Assembly: GCA_938038785.1 (NCBI GenBank)
Contig: CALHTB010000039.1
Coordinates: 1-64,000 of the forward strand
DNA length: 64,000 nt
Origin: an uncultured Acidimicrobiales bacterium
GTDB taxonomy: Bacteria > Actinomycetota > Acidimicrobiia > Acidimicrobiales > SHLQ01
Direction: 5' to 3'
Shown: piece by piece, positions 41,939 to 50,812 of the stretch
How positions within the stretch are numbered: position 1 is the first letter of the stretch
Layout: the number at the start of each line of letters is the position of its first letter
Made by a program: the position numbers and the translations under genes
The notes under the pieces: model-generated
Told to the model about the DNA's origin: nothing
Seen by the model: only the letters and a program-made list of their open reading frames with translations
Databases searched by the model: none

Positions 41939-43156
41939 TTAGGCCACCTTGGACGAAACGGAGACGGCCAAAACATCGTCGTCGGCTTCGATCGCTGCAA
42001 GCACCTCGTCGGACGGAGCTGACTCCAGGTTGATCGACGCGACGGCGGCGACTGAGCCGGTAAAGAGCTGGTTCTCCATCTGCTGCACGTTCAGCCCGGC
42101 CGTACGAAGGGTTTCAAACACCTTCGCAAGTACGCCTACTCGGTCGAGGTGGCGCACGGTAAGGACGGCACAACCGAGGGTGTCAGCGACCATGTTGACG
42201 CAGTTGGTGATGCGCCCGCCGAGGTACGCCTCGATGACGTCGACAGTTCCCGTTGCAACTGCGTTTTGGGCTTGCTGGGTTGACGCACCTATGTGATGTG
42301 AGCCGACAACGTTCGGGTGCGTGGATAGGGCCGACGTCCAGTCCCCCGCCTTGCCCGATGGTTCATCTGGCCACACGTCGAGGCCGGCACGGATTCCCTT
42401 TGCGTCCATCGCCGCGATCAGCGCGTCGCCGTCCACAACCTCACCTCGCGCGGTGTTGATCAGAATCGCGCCGTCCTGCATCTTCGCAAGGAAGTCGGCG
42501 TCGACCATGCCCGTAGTCTCAGGCGACTTCGGAACATGTAGCGACACAACGTCGGAGATGCTGAGCAGGTCGTCGATCGAATCGACGAGCGTGATGCCAG
42601 CCGAGCGCAGCCGGGACAGTGCAGTTGTTGAACGACCTGACTTTCGCAGCGCCACGACTTGCATGCCAAATGCGTTTGCCCGCTCTGCCAGTGCGAATCC
42701 AATCTCGCCGAGACCAATGATGGCCAGCGTCTTGCCATAGATGCCGTCGGCCTTTGCGTACTTGCCCTTGTTCCACTGGCCTGCGACCAAGTCGGCGTTC
42801 CCTGTGGCGATATGGCGATCGATCGCCAGGAGCAACCCCATCGCCAGTTCGGCCACGGCGATTGCGTTCTTTCCGGGCACGTTAGCCACATAGACACCGC
42901 GAGCTGACGCAGCATCCTTGTCGACGTTGTCAGTGCCAGCGCCAGCGCGAACGACAAGGCCAAGCGAGGTCGACGCCTCGATGGCATCAGCGTTGACCTT
43001 TGTTGAGCGAACCACAAGAACGTCGGGTGAGAGCTCGCCGATTCGGGCGGGAAGCGTGTCTCCTGAGAGGTCGGATTCGACGATCACTTCGTGACCGGAA
43101 TCCCGGAGAGGGGCGAGCAGGTCGTCCGCCAGGGCGTCTGCGCACAAGATCTTCAT
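41939..43156 (-). CDS. serA: D-3-phosphoglycerate dehydrogenase
   Basis: A 405-residue NAD-dependent dehydrogenase catalysing the first step of serine synthesis. The Rossmann motif is AIIGLGEIGFALAERA; catalytic segments are INTARGEVVDGDAL (Arg), the Glu-containing DVWPDEPSGK region and NVVGSHHIGAST (His). A C-terminal ACT domain (VRHLDRVGVLAKVFETLRTA) should sense serine. The ATG at 43156 gives the family start MKILCADAL. serC and serB are not nearby; a DUF1015 gene follows directly. Confidence 0.93.
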   Translation of the reverse strand: MKILCADALADDLLAPLRDSGHEVIVESDLSGDTLPARIGELSPDVLVVRSTKVNADAIEASTSLGLVVRAGAGTDNVDKDAASARGVYVANVPGKNAIAVAELAMGLLLAIDRHIATGNADLVAGQWNKGKYAKADGIYGKTLAIIGLGEIGFALAERANAFGMQVVALRKSGRSTTALSRLRSAGITLVDSIDDLLSISDVVSLHVPKSPETTGMVDADFLAKMQDGAILINTARGEVVDGDALIAAMDAKGIRAGLDVWPDEPSGKAGDWTSALSTHPNVVGSHHIGASTQQAQNAVATGTVDVIEAYLGGRITNCVNMVADTLGCAVLTVRHLDRVGVLAKVFETLRTAGLNVQQMENQLFTGSVAAVASINLESAPSDEVLAAIEADDDVLAVSVSSKVA

Positions 43157-43309
43157 GGTGTTTAGCTTTCTCTGAGGCTCGAATCGGCCGAAGCGGACAC
43201 GAGGTTCAACTAGCCAAGTAAACCGCACAACTGGACAGTCGTCCAGCATCGGATGGCCGTAACTTTCGACGACTTTGGGGCAACGGGCCATCGCGGGCAG
43301 ACTGTGCGG

Positions 43310-44461
43310 GTGAAAGCACTCCTCTTTGAACGCAAAGAAGCTCGGTATGCAGCTGCTTCGGTCGCGTCGTCAATCCGCCCCGGCAGCGGCGCTGGAATTG
43401 GCCCGCTGCATCTGGCCGACATCGACCCTCCCGAACTTCCAGGGGACGACTGGTCCTTGATCAGCCCCACGCTCACCGGCATTTGTGGAAGTGACCTTTC
43501 GACCATCGACGGCCACTCGTCGGGATACTTCGACGACCTGGTCAGCTTCCCGTTCGTCCCAGGTCACGAGGTCGTCGGCACAACCGATGCAGGCGACCGA
43601 GTCGTGATCGAGCCGGTCCTGGGCCCAGCCGCTCGAGGTGAGGCTCCTCTCGGCGATGCGCCCGGCGATGGCACCGACTACGGATATCTCATCGCGGGCG
43701 ACATCGACGATGGCATCCAGGTGGGCTTCTGCGCCAGCACCGGGGGTGGCTGGGGCGAACAATTTGTGGCCCACGACAGCCAACTGCACGCCGTACAAGA
43801 TTCTTTGTCCGACGAAGACGCAGTCATGCTCGAACCCGCTGCGGGCGGAGTGCACGCCGCAGCCAAAGCACAGATCGACGGTGGCGTCGTGCTTGTGCAC
43901 GGTGCGGGCACGATGGGCCTCGTCACGATCGCAGCCCTTCGCGAGTACACGAACGCCGAAACGATCATTGCGGTGGCCAAGTACCCGATTCAGAAGCAGT
44001 TCGCTTCCGAGCTGGGCGCCGACGTCGTCGTTGCTCCCAGTGAGACCAAGCGGGCCGTACGACGCGTAACCGGTTGCCGCATGATTGGCGAGAACCTCTC
44101 GGGCGGAGCAGACGTCACCATCGATGCCATCGGCAATGCCTCATCGATCGAAGCGTCGATCGGGGTTACCCGTCCACGCGGCAAGGTCGTGCTCGTCGGC
44201 ATGCCCGGCAAGCTCAACATCGACCTGACCGCGCTGTGGCATCGCGAAACCGAACTCATTGGCGCTTACACCTACGGCACCGATGTGTGGCCTGACGGCA
44301 CCACGATCAGCAGCTTCGTCCGAGCTCAAGACTTGGCCAAGTCCGCCAAGCTCGGTCGCCTGGTTAGCGCGAAGTATCCCCTCGACCGCTACAAGGACGC
44401 CATCGCCCACGCAGCAAACGCTGGCCAGCGAGGCGCAGTCAAGGTCTGCTTCGAGCTGTGA
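43310..44461 (+). CDS. Zinc-type medium-chain alcohol/sugar dehydrogenase
   Basis: A 383-residue MDR protein. Catalytic zinc ligands appear as C59 (GICGSD) and H86-E87 (PGHEVVG), with a possible further ligand in LEPAAGGVHAA. The Rossmann motif is VHGAGTMGLVTIAAL. The structural-zinc four-cysteine lobe is missing; FCASTGGGWGEQFVAH occupies that region, as in glucose-dehydrogenase-like members. The GTG start at 43310 fits the family N-terminus (VKALLFERKE), with ATG at 43253 as an alternative. It overlaps the convergent EEP gene by 23 nt. Substrate unknown. Confidence 0.82.
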   Translation: MKALLFERKEARYAAASVASSIRPGSGAGIGPLHLADIDPPELPGDDWSLISPTLTGICGSDLSTIDGHSSGYFDDLVSFPFVPGHEVVGTTDAGDRVVIEPVLGPAARGEAPLGDAPGDGTDYGYLIAGDIDDGIQVGFCASTGGGWGEQFVAHDSQLHAVQDSLSDEDAVMLEPAAGGVHAAAKAQIDGGVVLVHGAGTMGLVTIAALREYTNAETIIAVAKYPIQKQFASELGADVVVAPSETKRAVRRVTGCRMIGENLSGGADVTIDAIGNASSIEASIGVTRPRGKVVLVGMPGKLNIDLTALWHRETELIGAYTYGTDVWPDGTTISSFVRAQDLAKSAKLGRLVSAKYPLDRYKDAIAHAANAGQRGAVKVCFEL

Positions 44462-45428
44462 CTCGCACCGCTATTGCCCGGTGATCGCTGCCGGCGTAGT
44501 CGAAGATCTCGAAACTCTCAGCGGTCACGGTGTCGGCGAGCAGCGCATGGTCGATCGACAAGAGGCTGGGCCCGGTGCCGCGTGGCGACCAGGTGGTGCC
44601 TAGTCCGCAACCCGCAACGCGATGGGCATCGGTGAAGCGGGTCGATCGCATCTCGCGAAACTTGCGGTCGGACGACGGTGCGTTGAAGTCGCCAATGAGC
44701 ACGTCGATGTCTTGGACATCGGGGTCCTCGGCGAGGAACGCAAACTGCTGCTCTTGAACCTCACGCAGAGGCGTTTCGAAGGGAGGGTCTGCGTGGAAGT
44801 TCGCTATCCGAACACCACCGATCGGCGACTCAACCGTCGCGATGAGCATGGGTTTACGGTAGGTCGATTCAGCATCGACCACCCGCGTCTCCGCTAGTGG
44901 CCATCGGCTTAGAAGCGCTTGATTTCGCTCGACCATTATGTACGGGTAGTCGTCGGCGAGAGCTACCAGAAGTCCGTTGGTGAATTCGTCGCTCACTTCT
45001 TGGAAGGCGAGCACGTCCGGATCGACTCGCTGGACCTGCGCCCGGACGGCATCGGGTTCTCGATTGACGATGAGCAGGTTGTGCGACATGACCACGATCG
45101 ACTCCTCCACGGTTGCGGCGGCGATATCGCATCCGCGGCGTGGGAGGATTTCGCCGGGCAACATGAGCGTCGCCAGCACGATCGCCACCAGAAGACAACC
45201 ACCCATCTGCAAAGGTCCGCGGAGCAGTCCCCATGCGACGAGACAGACGAGCGCAACTGCGGGAGCGATCGGCACAAGGCCAAAGAGAAGCGGTTGACCA
45301 ATGTCACTGAACCGCAGCATGGCGATAATCGTCGAGCAGACCAACCCGAAAAGCGCAAGGTTTCGAGCCGCCTGTATCAGCCGACAGCGGAAGTCCTTCG
45401 TCTGTTCAAAATCGCCTGAGTCGCGCAC
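44439..45428 (-). CDS. Membrane-anchored endonuclease/exonuclease/phosphatase (EEP) family protein
   Basis: A 329-residue protein with three N-terminal hydrophobic segments (LALFGLVCSTIIAML; FGLVPIAPAVALVCLVAW; MGGCLLVAIVLATLML) and an EEP domain outside the membrane. EEP motifs are VVMSHNLLIVN, DVLAFQEV, IGDFNAPSSDRKF, SIDHALLA and SDHRAI with the catalytic His. Such proteins hydrolyse phosphodiesters of lipids, sugars or nucleic acids; the target is unknown. It starts 12 nt after the Nudix gene's stop, forming a two-gene operon. Confidence 0.85.
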   Translation of the reverse strand: MRDSGDFEQTKDFRCRLIQAARNLALFGLVCSTIIAMLRFSDIGQPLLFGLVPIAPAVALVCLVAWGLLRGPLQMGGCLLVAIVLATLMLPGEILPRRGCDIAAATVEESIVVMSHNLLIVNREPDAVRAQVQRVDPDVLAFQEVSDEFTNGLLVALADDYPYIMVERNQALLSRWPLAETRVVDAESTYRKPMLIATVESPIGGVRIANFHADPPFETPLREVQEQQFAFLAEDPDVQDIDVLIGDFNAPSSDRKFREMRSTRFTDAHRVAGCGLGTTWSPRGTGPSLLSIDHALLADTVTAESFEIFDYAGSDHRAIAVRVTARSRP

Positions 45429-45440
45429 TGTCGAGAACCC

Positions 45441-45917
45441 TTAGCTGATGTCGATAGGGCTTGAGGGAAGCTCGCCGGCTGCGATTGGGGCAATGAACTC
45501 GCGCAATCGTGGAGGCAAGACTGGCTCATCGTTGGCGAGTAGTTCGGGGATGTCCCACCACTTCGCCCCCTTGAAGGCCAGAGCTTCGAAGTACTCAAGG
45601 CCTTGCGGGTTGTACTCGCCCCCGTCACACCAGGCGACGTGAATCCACTCTTCAGAGTCGAAGAACATCCCGGCGAACGTGAACTGGCACTCTTGTGTCC
45701 AGATACAAGGGCCTAATTCGAACTCGGCAATGCCGGTCTCTTCGACGATCTCGCGGCGAGCAGCATCGGCACTCGACTCTCCTGGGTCCATTCCGCCACC
45801 GGGAATCTCCCACCAGGCGGGCTTTGTGGGGTCGCCCGGGTCGGACGAGTTGATCATGAAGATCCGGTTGTCTCGATCGAGTAGCACCACTCGGGCAGCA
45901 GGTCGTTTGCGTCGCAC
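45441..45917 (-). CDS. Nudix hydrolase
   Basis: A 158-residue Nudix protein. The Nudix box is complete as [21 protein letters not shown] followed by TGI, matching GX5EX7[22 protein letters not shown] and WWEIPGG precede it. The GTG at 45917 lies 6 nt after TAAGTT (45924-45929), so the transcript is probably leaderless. It hydrolyses a nucleoside diphosphate linked to another moiety; specificity cannot be read from the sequence. Confidence 0.92.
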   Translation of the reverse strand: MRRKRPAARVVLLDRDNRIFMINSSDPGDPTKPAWWEIPGGGMDPGESSADAARREIVEETGIAEFELGPCIWTQECQFTFAGMFFDSEEWIHVAWCDGGEYNPQGLEYFEALAFKGAKWWDIPELLANDEPVLPPRLREFIAPIAAGELPSSPIDIS

Positions 45918-45950
45918 TCCCTGAACTTACTGACGCATAGACTCACCACC
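45918..45950. promoter_or_regulatory. 33-bp bidirectional leaderless promoter between Nudix and leuS
   Basis: TAAGTT (minus strand, 45924-45929) ends 6 nt before the Nudix GTG, and TAGACT (45938-45943) ends 7 nt before the leuS GTG. Each gene's -35 region would lie inside the other's coding or start region. Confidence 0.55.
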
Positions 45951-48791
45951 GTGAATGAGAGCACTGAAATGCCTGCGCATCGCTATGACGCTGCGCTCGC
46001 CGACACCATCGAAACCACCTGGCAGGAGCGCTGGAAAGCGGCGGGCACCTACCACACGCCCAACCCATCGGGCTCGCTAACCGAGGGCCCAAGCAATGGC
46101 CCCGCCGACCTCGCGCAGCGCCCGAAGCTCTTCATCATGGACATGTTCCCGTACCCGTCGGGAACTGGCCTACACGTCGGCCACCCGCTCGGCTACATCA
46201 GCACCGACGTCTACGCCCGCTTCAAGCGCATGACCGGGTTCAACGTGTTGCACACCATGGGCTACGACGCGTTTGGTCTTCCGGCCGAAGAGCATGCCCG
46301 TGCCACCGGCGAGCACCCACGAACCAACACTGAAGCCAACATCGCAAACATGAGCCGCCAGCTGGCCCGCCTGGGCCTCGGCCATGACGATCGCCGCGCC
46401 GTGGCCACAACCGACGAGGCGTTCTACAAGTGGACTCAGTGGATCTTCAACCAGATCTTCAACGCGTGGTTCGACGAGGAAGCTGGCAGGGCTCGCCCAA
46501 TTAGCGAACTCGAAGCCGAATTCGAAAGCGGCACCCGCACTCCCGAGGACGGGACGATCTGGGCCAACATGACCGCGGGTGACCAGCGGGCCCTAATCAA
46601 CAGCTACCGGTTGGCCTACGTATCGGAAGCTCCAGTGAACTGGTGTCCTGGGCTCGGAACAGTGCTGGCGAACGAAGAGGTCACCGCAGAAGGCCTTTCC
46701 GATCGCGGCAACTTCCCCGTCTTTCGCCGCCCACTGAAGCAATGGATGATGCGCATCACGGCTTACTCCGACCGGCTGCTCGACGACCTCGACCTGCTCG
46801 ACTGGACCGACAGCATCAAGACGATGCAGCGCAACTGGATTGGCCGCAGCGAAGGCGCCCATGTCGACTTCAAAGTTCCAACCGCTACCGATGGCGACGG
46901 CGAGGTCGCGAACATTCGGGTCTTTACCACGCGCCCCGACACGCTGTTCGGCGCTACCTACATGGTCGTCGCCCCCGAGCACCCGCTCGTTGCGAACCTG
47001 ACCACGAACGCATGGCCCCAAGGCACGAAGGATGCCTGGACCGCTGGCGCAGCAACGCCAGCCGAGGCCGTCGCCGAGTACCAAAAGGTCACGTCACAAC
47101 GCAGCGACCTCGACCGGCAGGACAATAAGCAAAAGACTGGCGTCTTCACCGGCAGCTATGCAGTCAACCCAGTCAACGACCAGTCCATCCCTGTCTTCAT
47201 TGCTGACTACGTGCTCATGGGCTACGGCACTGGCGCGATCATGGCGGTTCCTGGCCAGGACGAGCGAGATTGGGAATTCGCTACCGAATTTGATCTCGAC
47301 ATCATCCGCACCGTGCAGCCACCCGCCGACTTCGACGGTGACGCATACATTGGCTCGGGGCCCGCAATCAACAGCGGCTTCCTCGACGGCATGGAAATCG
47401 ACGAGGCCAAGACGGCCATAATCGATCACCTTGCGGAGATCGGTGCCGGAGAGGGCACGATCACCACCAAGTTGCGCGACTGGCTGTTCGCTCGCCAGCG
47501 CTACTGGGGCGAACCAATCCCAATCGTCTTCGACGAAGACGACAACGCTCGTTCCATCCCCGACGAGATGTTGCCGGTCAACCTGCCCGAGCTCATCGAC
47601 TGGGCGCCGCGTGAGCTCGACGAGGATTCTGACCCAGAGCCGCCATTGGGACGCGCCGATGGCTGGACGACCGTCGAGCTCGACTTCGGCGACGGTCTCA
47701 AGACCTACAAACGCGACCTGAACACGATGCCGCAGTGGGCAGGCTCGTGTTGGTACTACCTGCGCTACATCGATCCGGTAAGCGAGGACGTCGTTGCCGA
47801 CCCCGTGTCCGAGAAGTATTGGATGGGTGGCGACGACCCCGAGAATGGCGGCGTCGACCTCTACGTCGGCGGCGTCGAGCACGCAGTCCTTCATCTGCTC
47901 TACAGCCGTTTCTGGCACAAGGTGCTGTACGACCTGGGCAAGGTCAGCACACCCGAGCCATTTAAGCGCCTCATCAACCAGGGCTACATCCAGGCATATG
48001 CATTCGTCGATGATCGAGGCATGTACGTCGAAGCTGGCGATGTTGTCGAAGCCGGTGACGGCTACACCTACGAAGGGCAAACCGTCACCCGCGAATACGG
48101 GAAGATGGGGAAGTCACTCAAGAACTCGGTGACCCCCGATGACATGTATCGCGACTATGGCGCCGACACGCTTCGTCTCTACGAGATGTTCATGGGCCCA
48201 ATCGATCAGGATCGGCCGTGGGAAACCAAGTCGGTCGTTGGTTCCCAACGCTTGCTGCAACGCATCTGGCGCAACCTCGTCGACGAGTCCACCGGCGAGC
48301 TGACCGTTTCCGACATTCCCGTGCCCGATGATCTCAACCGCATGCTCCACCGCACCATCGACTCGGTGCGCACGGCAATGGACGCGCTGAGCTTCAACAC
48401 CTCGATTGCCCGGATCACCGAGCTGAACAACGAGCTCACGAAGCTCGACGGCCCGACGCCAACTGCCGTGGCCGATCCGCTTGTGCGAATGATCTCGCCC
48501 CTTGTGCCGCACGTCGCGGAGGAACTGTGGAGCAAACTCGGCAATGAGACCTCGGTGGTCTACGCCGAGTTCCCCACCGCTGATCCAGCGCTGCTCGTCG
48601 ACGACGAAGTCGAGATTCCGGTGCAGATCAAGGGCAAGGTGCGGTCACGCATCACGATCGCCGCCGACGCCGACGAGGCAACCATGGAAGCAGCCGCACT
48701 GGCCGATCCACGCATCGTCGAATTGCTCGACGGCGCCGAAGTCCGCAAGGTCATCGTCATCCCCGGCAAGCTCGTCAACATCGTCGCCTAA
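45951..48791 (+). CDS. leuS: Leucyl-tRNA synthetase
   Basis: A 946-residue class Ia synthetase that charges tRNA-Leu. The HIGH-type motif is in [19 protein letters not shown] and the KMSKS-type signature is [11 protein letters not shown]. The CP1 editing domain ([33 protein letters not shown]) is intact. Anticodon-binding helices and a C-terminal domain complete the protein. GTG at 45951 is directly behind a -10 hexamer; ATG at 45969 is an alternative. A tandem hairpin repeat follows the stop by 5 nt. Confidence 0.97.
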   Translation: MNESTEMPAHRYDAALADTIETTWQERWKAAGTYHTPNPSGSLTEGPSNGPADLAQRPKLFIMDMFPYPSGTGLHVGHPLGYISTDVYARFKRMTGFNVLHTMGYDAFGLPAEEHARATGEHPRTNTEANIANMSRQLARLGLGHDDRRAVATTDEAFYKWTQWIFNQIFNAWFDEEAGRARPISELEAEFESGTRTPEDGTIWANMTAGDQRALINSYRLAYVSEAPVNWCPGLGTVLANEEVTAEGLSDRGNFPVFRRPLKQWMMRITAYSDRLLDDLDLLDWTDSIKTMQRNWIGRSEGAHVDFKVPTATDGDGEVANIRVFTTRPDTLFGATYMVVAPEHPLVANLTTNAWPQGTKDAWTAGAATPAEAVAEYQKVTSQRSDLDRQDNKQKTGVFTGSYAVNPVNDQSIPVFIADYVLMGYGTGAIMAVPGQDERDWEFATEFDLDIIRTVQPPADFDGDAYIGSGPAINSGFLDGMEIDEAKTAIIDHLAEIGAGEGTITTKLRDWLFARQRYWGEPIPIVFDEDDNARSIPDEMLPVNLPELIDWAPRELDEDSDPEPPLGRADGWTTVELDFGDGLKTYKRDLNTMPQWAGSCWYYLRYIDPVSEDVVADPVSEKYWMGGDDPENGGVDLYVGGVEHAVLHLLYSRFWHKVLYDLGKVSTPEPFKRLINQGYIQAYAFVDDRGMYVEAGDVVEAGDGYTYEGQTVTREYGKMGKSLKNSVTPDDMYRDYGADTLRLYEMFMGPIDQDRPWETKSVVGSQRLLQRIWRNLVDESTGELTVSDIPVPDDLNRMLHRTIDSVRTAMDALSFNTSIARITELNNELTKLDGPTPTAVADPLVRMISPLVPHVAEELWSKLGNETSVVYAEFPTADPALLVDDEVEIPVQIKGKVRSRITIAADADEATMEAAALADPRIVELLDGAEVRKVIVIPGKLVNIVA

Positions 48792-48796
48792 CCAAA

Positions 48797-48908
48797 AGAT
48801 TTGTACACAGTTTCAGACCGCCACGGTGGGCAAATCCTGTACAAATCCTCCGGTGAAGATTTGTACACAGTTTCAGACCGCCACGGTGGGTAAACCGTGT
48901 ACAAATCT
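48797..48908. repeat. Two tandem copies of a ~51-bp hairpin element, 60-bp period
   Basis: Each copy begins GATTTGTACA and ends with its exact complement TGTACAAATC (48798-48807/48838-48847 and 48858-48867/48898-48907). Each encloses CCAC-G-GTGG, a second small hairpin. The first 35 bp of the two copies are identical; the right halves differ at a few positions. They fill the gap between leuS and the convergent FabZ-like gene and could terminate both transcripts. Confidence 0.88.
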
Positions 48909-48925
48909 TTGGGGATCTCTAGCGG

Positions 48926-49357
48926 TCAGGCGTCTACTACGACAAACATAATGTCGGCGCTGCACGCTACTTCGCCGTCGAGGAGCACTCGCCCTTTGCC
49001 TTTGCCCGCTCGAGCCGACAGTTTGTGGATCTCGGCCTCGACCTGAACGGTGTCGCCAGGGCCGACCTGTTTGCGGAATCGGGCGTTGTCGAGGCCGCCG
49101 AATAGTGGCAATTTGCCCACATATCGCTCGGGGTCAGTAAGAACGGTATACGCCCCCATCTGAGCGATTGCTTCGCACATCAACACTCCAGGAAGTGTTG
49201 GCCGGCCGGGAAAATGCCCAGGAAACCAGAATTCGTCGCCGGTGAGCGTCCAGTTGGCTTTTGCGTACTCGCACGGCGTGAGCTCGAGGATTTCGTCGAG
49301 GAACAGAAATGGGGCTCGATGTGGGAGCACGTCGGTCGGTGACGGAAAGTCGGTCAT
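48926..49357 (-). CDS. fabZ: 3-hydroxyacyl-ACP dehydratase, FabZ-like
   Basis: A 143-residue hot-dog-fold dehydratase of fatty acid elongation. FPGHFPGRPTLPGVLMCEAIAQ holds the catalytic pair His48 and Glu62, and VLPHRAPFLFLDEI is the FabZ opening. The ATG at 49357 removes a non-family N-terminal stretch and has GGAAGG upstream. No other fatty acid synthesis genes are nearby, so it could also serve a special lipid pathway. Confidence 0.88.
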   Translation of the reverse strand: MTDFPSPTDVLPHRAPFLFLDEILELTPCEYAKANWTLTGDEFWFPGHFPGRPTLPGVLMCEAIAQMGAYTVLTDPERYVGKLPLFGGLDNARFRKQVGPGDTVQVEAEIHKLSARAGKGKGRVLLDGEVACSADIMFVVVDA

Positions 49358-49467
49358 GTCATAAGCCTTCCAGCTCGATGCCAGGCCAGCAAAGGCCTGC
49401 CGGGAAAACGGCAGATGGGATGGCGCGAACGCCACCCCATCCACAAATTACGTTGTGATCGTGAGAT

Positions 49468-49746
49468 CTATTGCTGCTTGCCAGCGGCCTTGAGCTTGGA
49501 TCCGGCTTGGATCTTCACTGCGGTACCAGCTGGGATGAGGCGAGCCTCACCGGTGCGTGGGTTGCGACCCATGCGCTCCTTGGTGTCCTTACGGGAGAAC
49601 TTGATGTAGCCAGGAATGTTGACTTCGCCTCCCTTGCGTACCTCTGAGGAGACGATCTCCATCATGGCATCGACACACGAACCAGCATCCGCCTGGGTTA
49701 CGCCGGCCTTTGATGCGATCTCTGCGACCAATTCACTCTTGTTCAT
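49468..49746 (-). CDS. hup: HU-family DNA-binding protein
   Basis: A 92-residue nucleoid protein. It has the HU opening MNKSELVAEIASKAGVTQAD and the DNA-binding arm GRNPRTGEARLIPAGTAVKI, whose Pro in RNPRTG intercalates in DNA. A short Lys-containing tail (KLKAAGKQQ) is present, but the long basic tail of mycobacterial HU is absent. AGGAGG precedes the ATG at 49746 by 8 nt, one of the strongest ribosome-binding sites in the window. Confidence 0.95.
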   Translation of the reverse strand: MNKSELVAEIASKAGVTQADAGSCVDAMMEIVSSEVRKGGEVNIPGYIKFSRKDTKERMGRNPRTGEARLIPAGTAVKIQAGSKLKAAGKQQ

Positions 49747-49982
49747 TCTGGAATCCTCCTGCACCACCAACCTGGCGGTCTGTCTTGCGAATTACAAGTA
49801 GGTGTCACCTTAGTGGGAGTGTTTTGCAGAAGTGGGTCATTCCACCGAAAATTCGTTGGAAAGTCAACGCTGCATGATTCGTCGCTTTTGGTGACGGTTC
49901 GCAACACAAACTACATCGCGGTCTCAACGGCCTCAGGCCTGCGCCAGTTTCATGTCGAATTCTTGTCTCGGGCACTGGGCGG

Positions 49983-49988
49983 TAAGGT
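49983..49988 (+). promoter_or_regulatory. -10 hexamer TAAGGT of a leaderless promoter
   Basis: TAAGGT ends 7 nt before the GTG at 49996 and decides that start among several in-frame options. The 249-bp gap from the hup start (49747) to here holds no gene I can support. Confidence 0.45.
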
Positions 49989-49995
49989 ATTTGGC

Positions 49996-50547
49996 GTGGA
50001 AACCACAACTCCGGCCGGGCCAGTCGGCCAAGACGCTCGCTTCAACGAGTACGTCATCCCCGAGCTCGACGTTCTTTATCGGGTTGCGTATTCGATCACA
50101 CGCAACAAAACCGATTCCGAGGACTTGGTCCAAGACACGTTGCTTCGCGCCTATCGGGCGATCGATCGGTTCGACGGTCGCTACCCCCGTGCTTGGCTTC
50201 TGACCATCATGCGTAACGCTCAGGTCAATCGGGTTCGCCGCAAGCGCCCTGAACTCATGCATGATCCCGATGAGACTATGTCTCGTATGGCTGACGAGTC
50301 GGCAGAGGCTGCCGACGCCGAGACCCAGCTCATGGACCAAGAGTTCGAAGCACCTATCGAATCGGCGCTTGCTGCACTTCCTAAGAAATTCCGCAAAGTT
50401 GTCGAACTCGTAGACCTAAACGAGTTGTCATATCAAGAGGCTGCAGATGCCCTTGGAATCCCCGTCGGAACCGTAATGTCAAGATTGCATCGAGCCAGAC
50501 GGAATATTCGACAGCACCTTGAGGCTTCCCCTCTGGAGGAGACCTGA
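49996..50547 (+). CDS. ECF RNA polymerase sigma factor, SigR/RpoE-like
   Basis: A 183-residue ECF sigma factor. Region 2 is LDVLYRVAYSITRNKTDSEDLVQDTLLRAYRAIDRF with the R2.4 stretch PRAWLLTIMRNAQVNRVRR; region 4 is ALAALPKKFRKVVELVDLNELSYQEAADALGIPVGTVMSRLHRAR. The partner is the zinc-binding anti-sigma factor one base downstream. This arrangement matches actinobacterial SigR-RsrA thiol-stress pairs. An upstream extension to 49813 in the same frame is not sigma-like and was excluded. Confidence 0.9.
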   Translation: METTTPAGPVGQDARFNEYVIPELDVLYRVAYSITRNKTDSEDLVQDTLLRAYRAIDRFDGRYPRAWLLTIMRNAQVNRVRRKRPELMHDPDETMSRMADESAEAADAETQLMDQEFEAPIESALAALPKKFRKVVELVDLNELSYQEAADALGIPVGTVMSRLHRARRNIRQHLEASPLEET

Positions 50548-50548
50548 G

Positions 50549-50806
50549 ATGGCAACAAAATACACAAACTGCAAAGAAGTAGCGCTGCGCCTTCAGACTT
50601 ACCTAGATGGTGAGCTCGACGACGCCCGCATGGAGGAGATCCGCTCCCACCTCGATGCATGTATCGACTGCGGATTTGAGGCGGACGCATTTCGCGAGAT
50701 CAAGAACGACCTCGGTTCACTCGCCCAGCCCGTTGATTCTGATGCACTTGCACGCCTTAGGGACTTCAGCGCTCGGATTGCTGCCGAGGCTGCGGAGGCC
50801 AACTAG
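50549..50806 (+). CDS. Zinc-binding anti-sigma factor (ZAS/zf-HC2, RsrA-like)
   Basis: An 85-residue cytoplasmic anti-sigma factor. It has CKEVALRLQTYLDGELD and the ZAS motif Hx3Cx2C in HLDACIDC, so zinc is probably held by one His and three Cys and released on oxidation. GGAGGA precedes the ATG, which is 1 nt after the sigma gene's stop. Under thiol stress it should free the sigma factor. There is no membrane helix. Confidence 0.88.
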   Translation: MATKYTNCKEVALRLQTYLDGELDDARMEEIRSHLDACIDCGFEADAFREIKNDLGSLAQPVDSDALARLRDFSARIAAEAAEAN

Positions 50807-50812
50807 GCGCGT

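Noticed and set aside
47094..48080. A 328-codon frame antisense to leuS
   Set aside because: Shadow of leuS; no signal, membrane or domain pattern.
48797..48908. CRISPR-like repeat array
   Set aside because: Only two units, each an internally palindromic hairpin with no unique spacer sequence, and no cas genes nearby.
49813..49995. N-terminal extension of the ECF sigma factor
   Set aside because: The 61 extra residues do not look like region 2, and a -10 hexamer is positioned just before the GTG at 49996.
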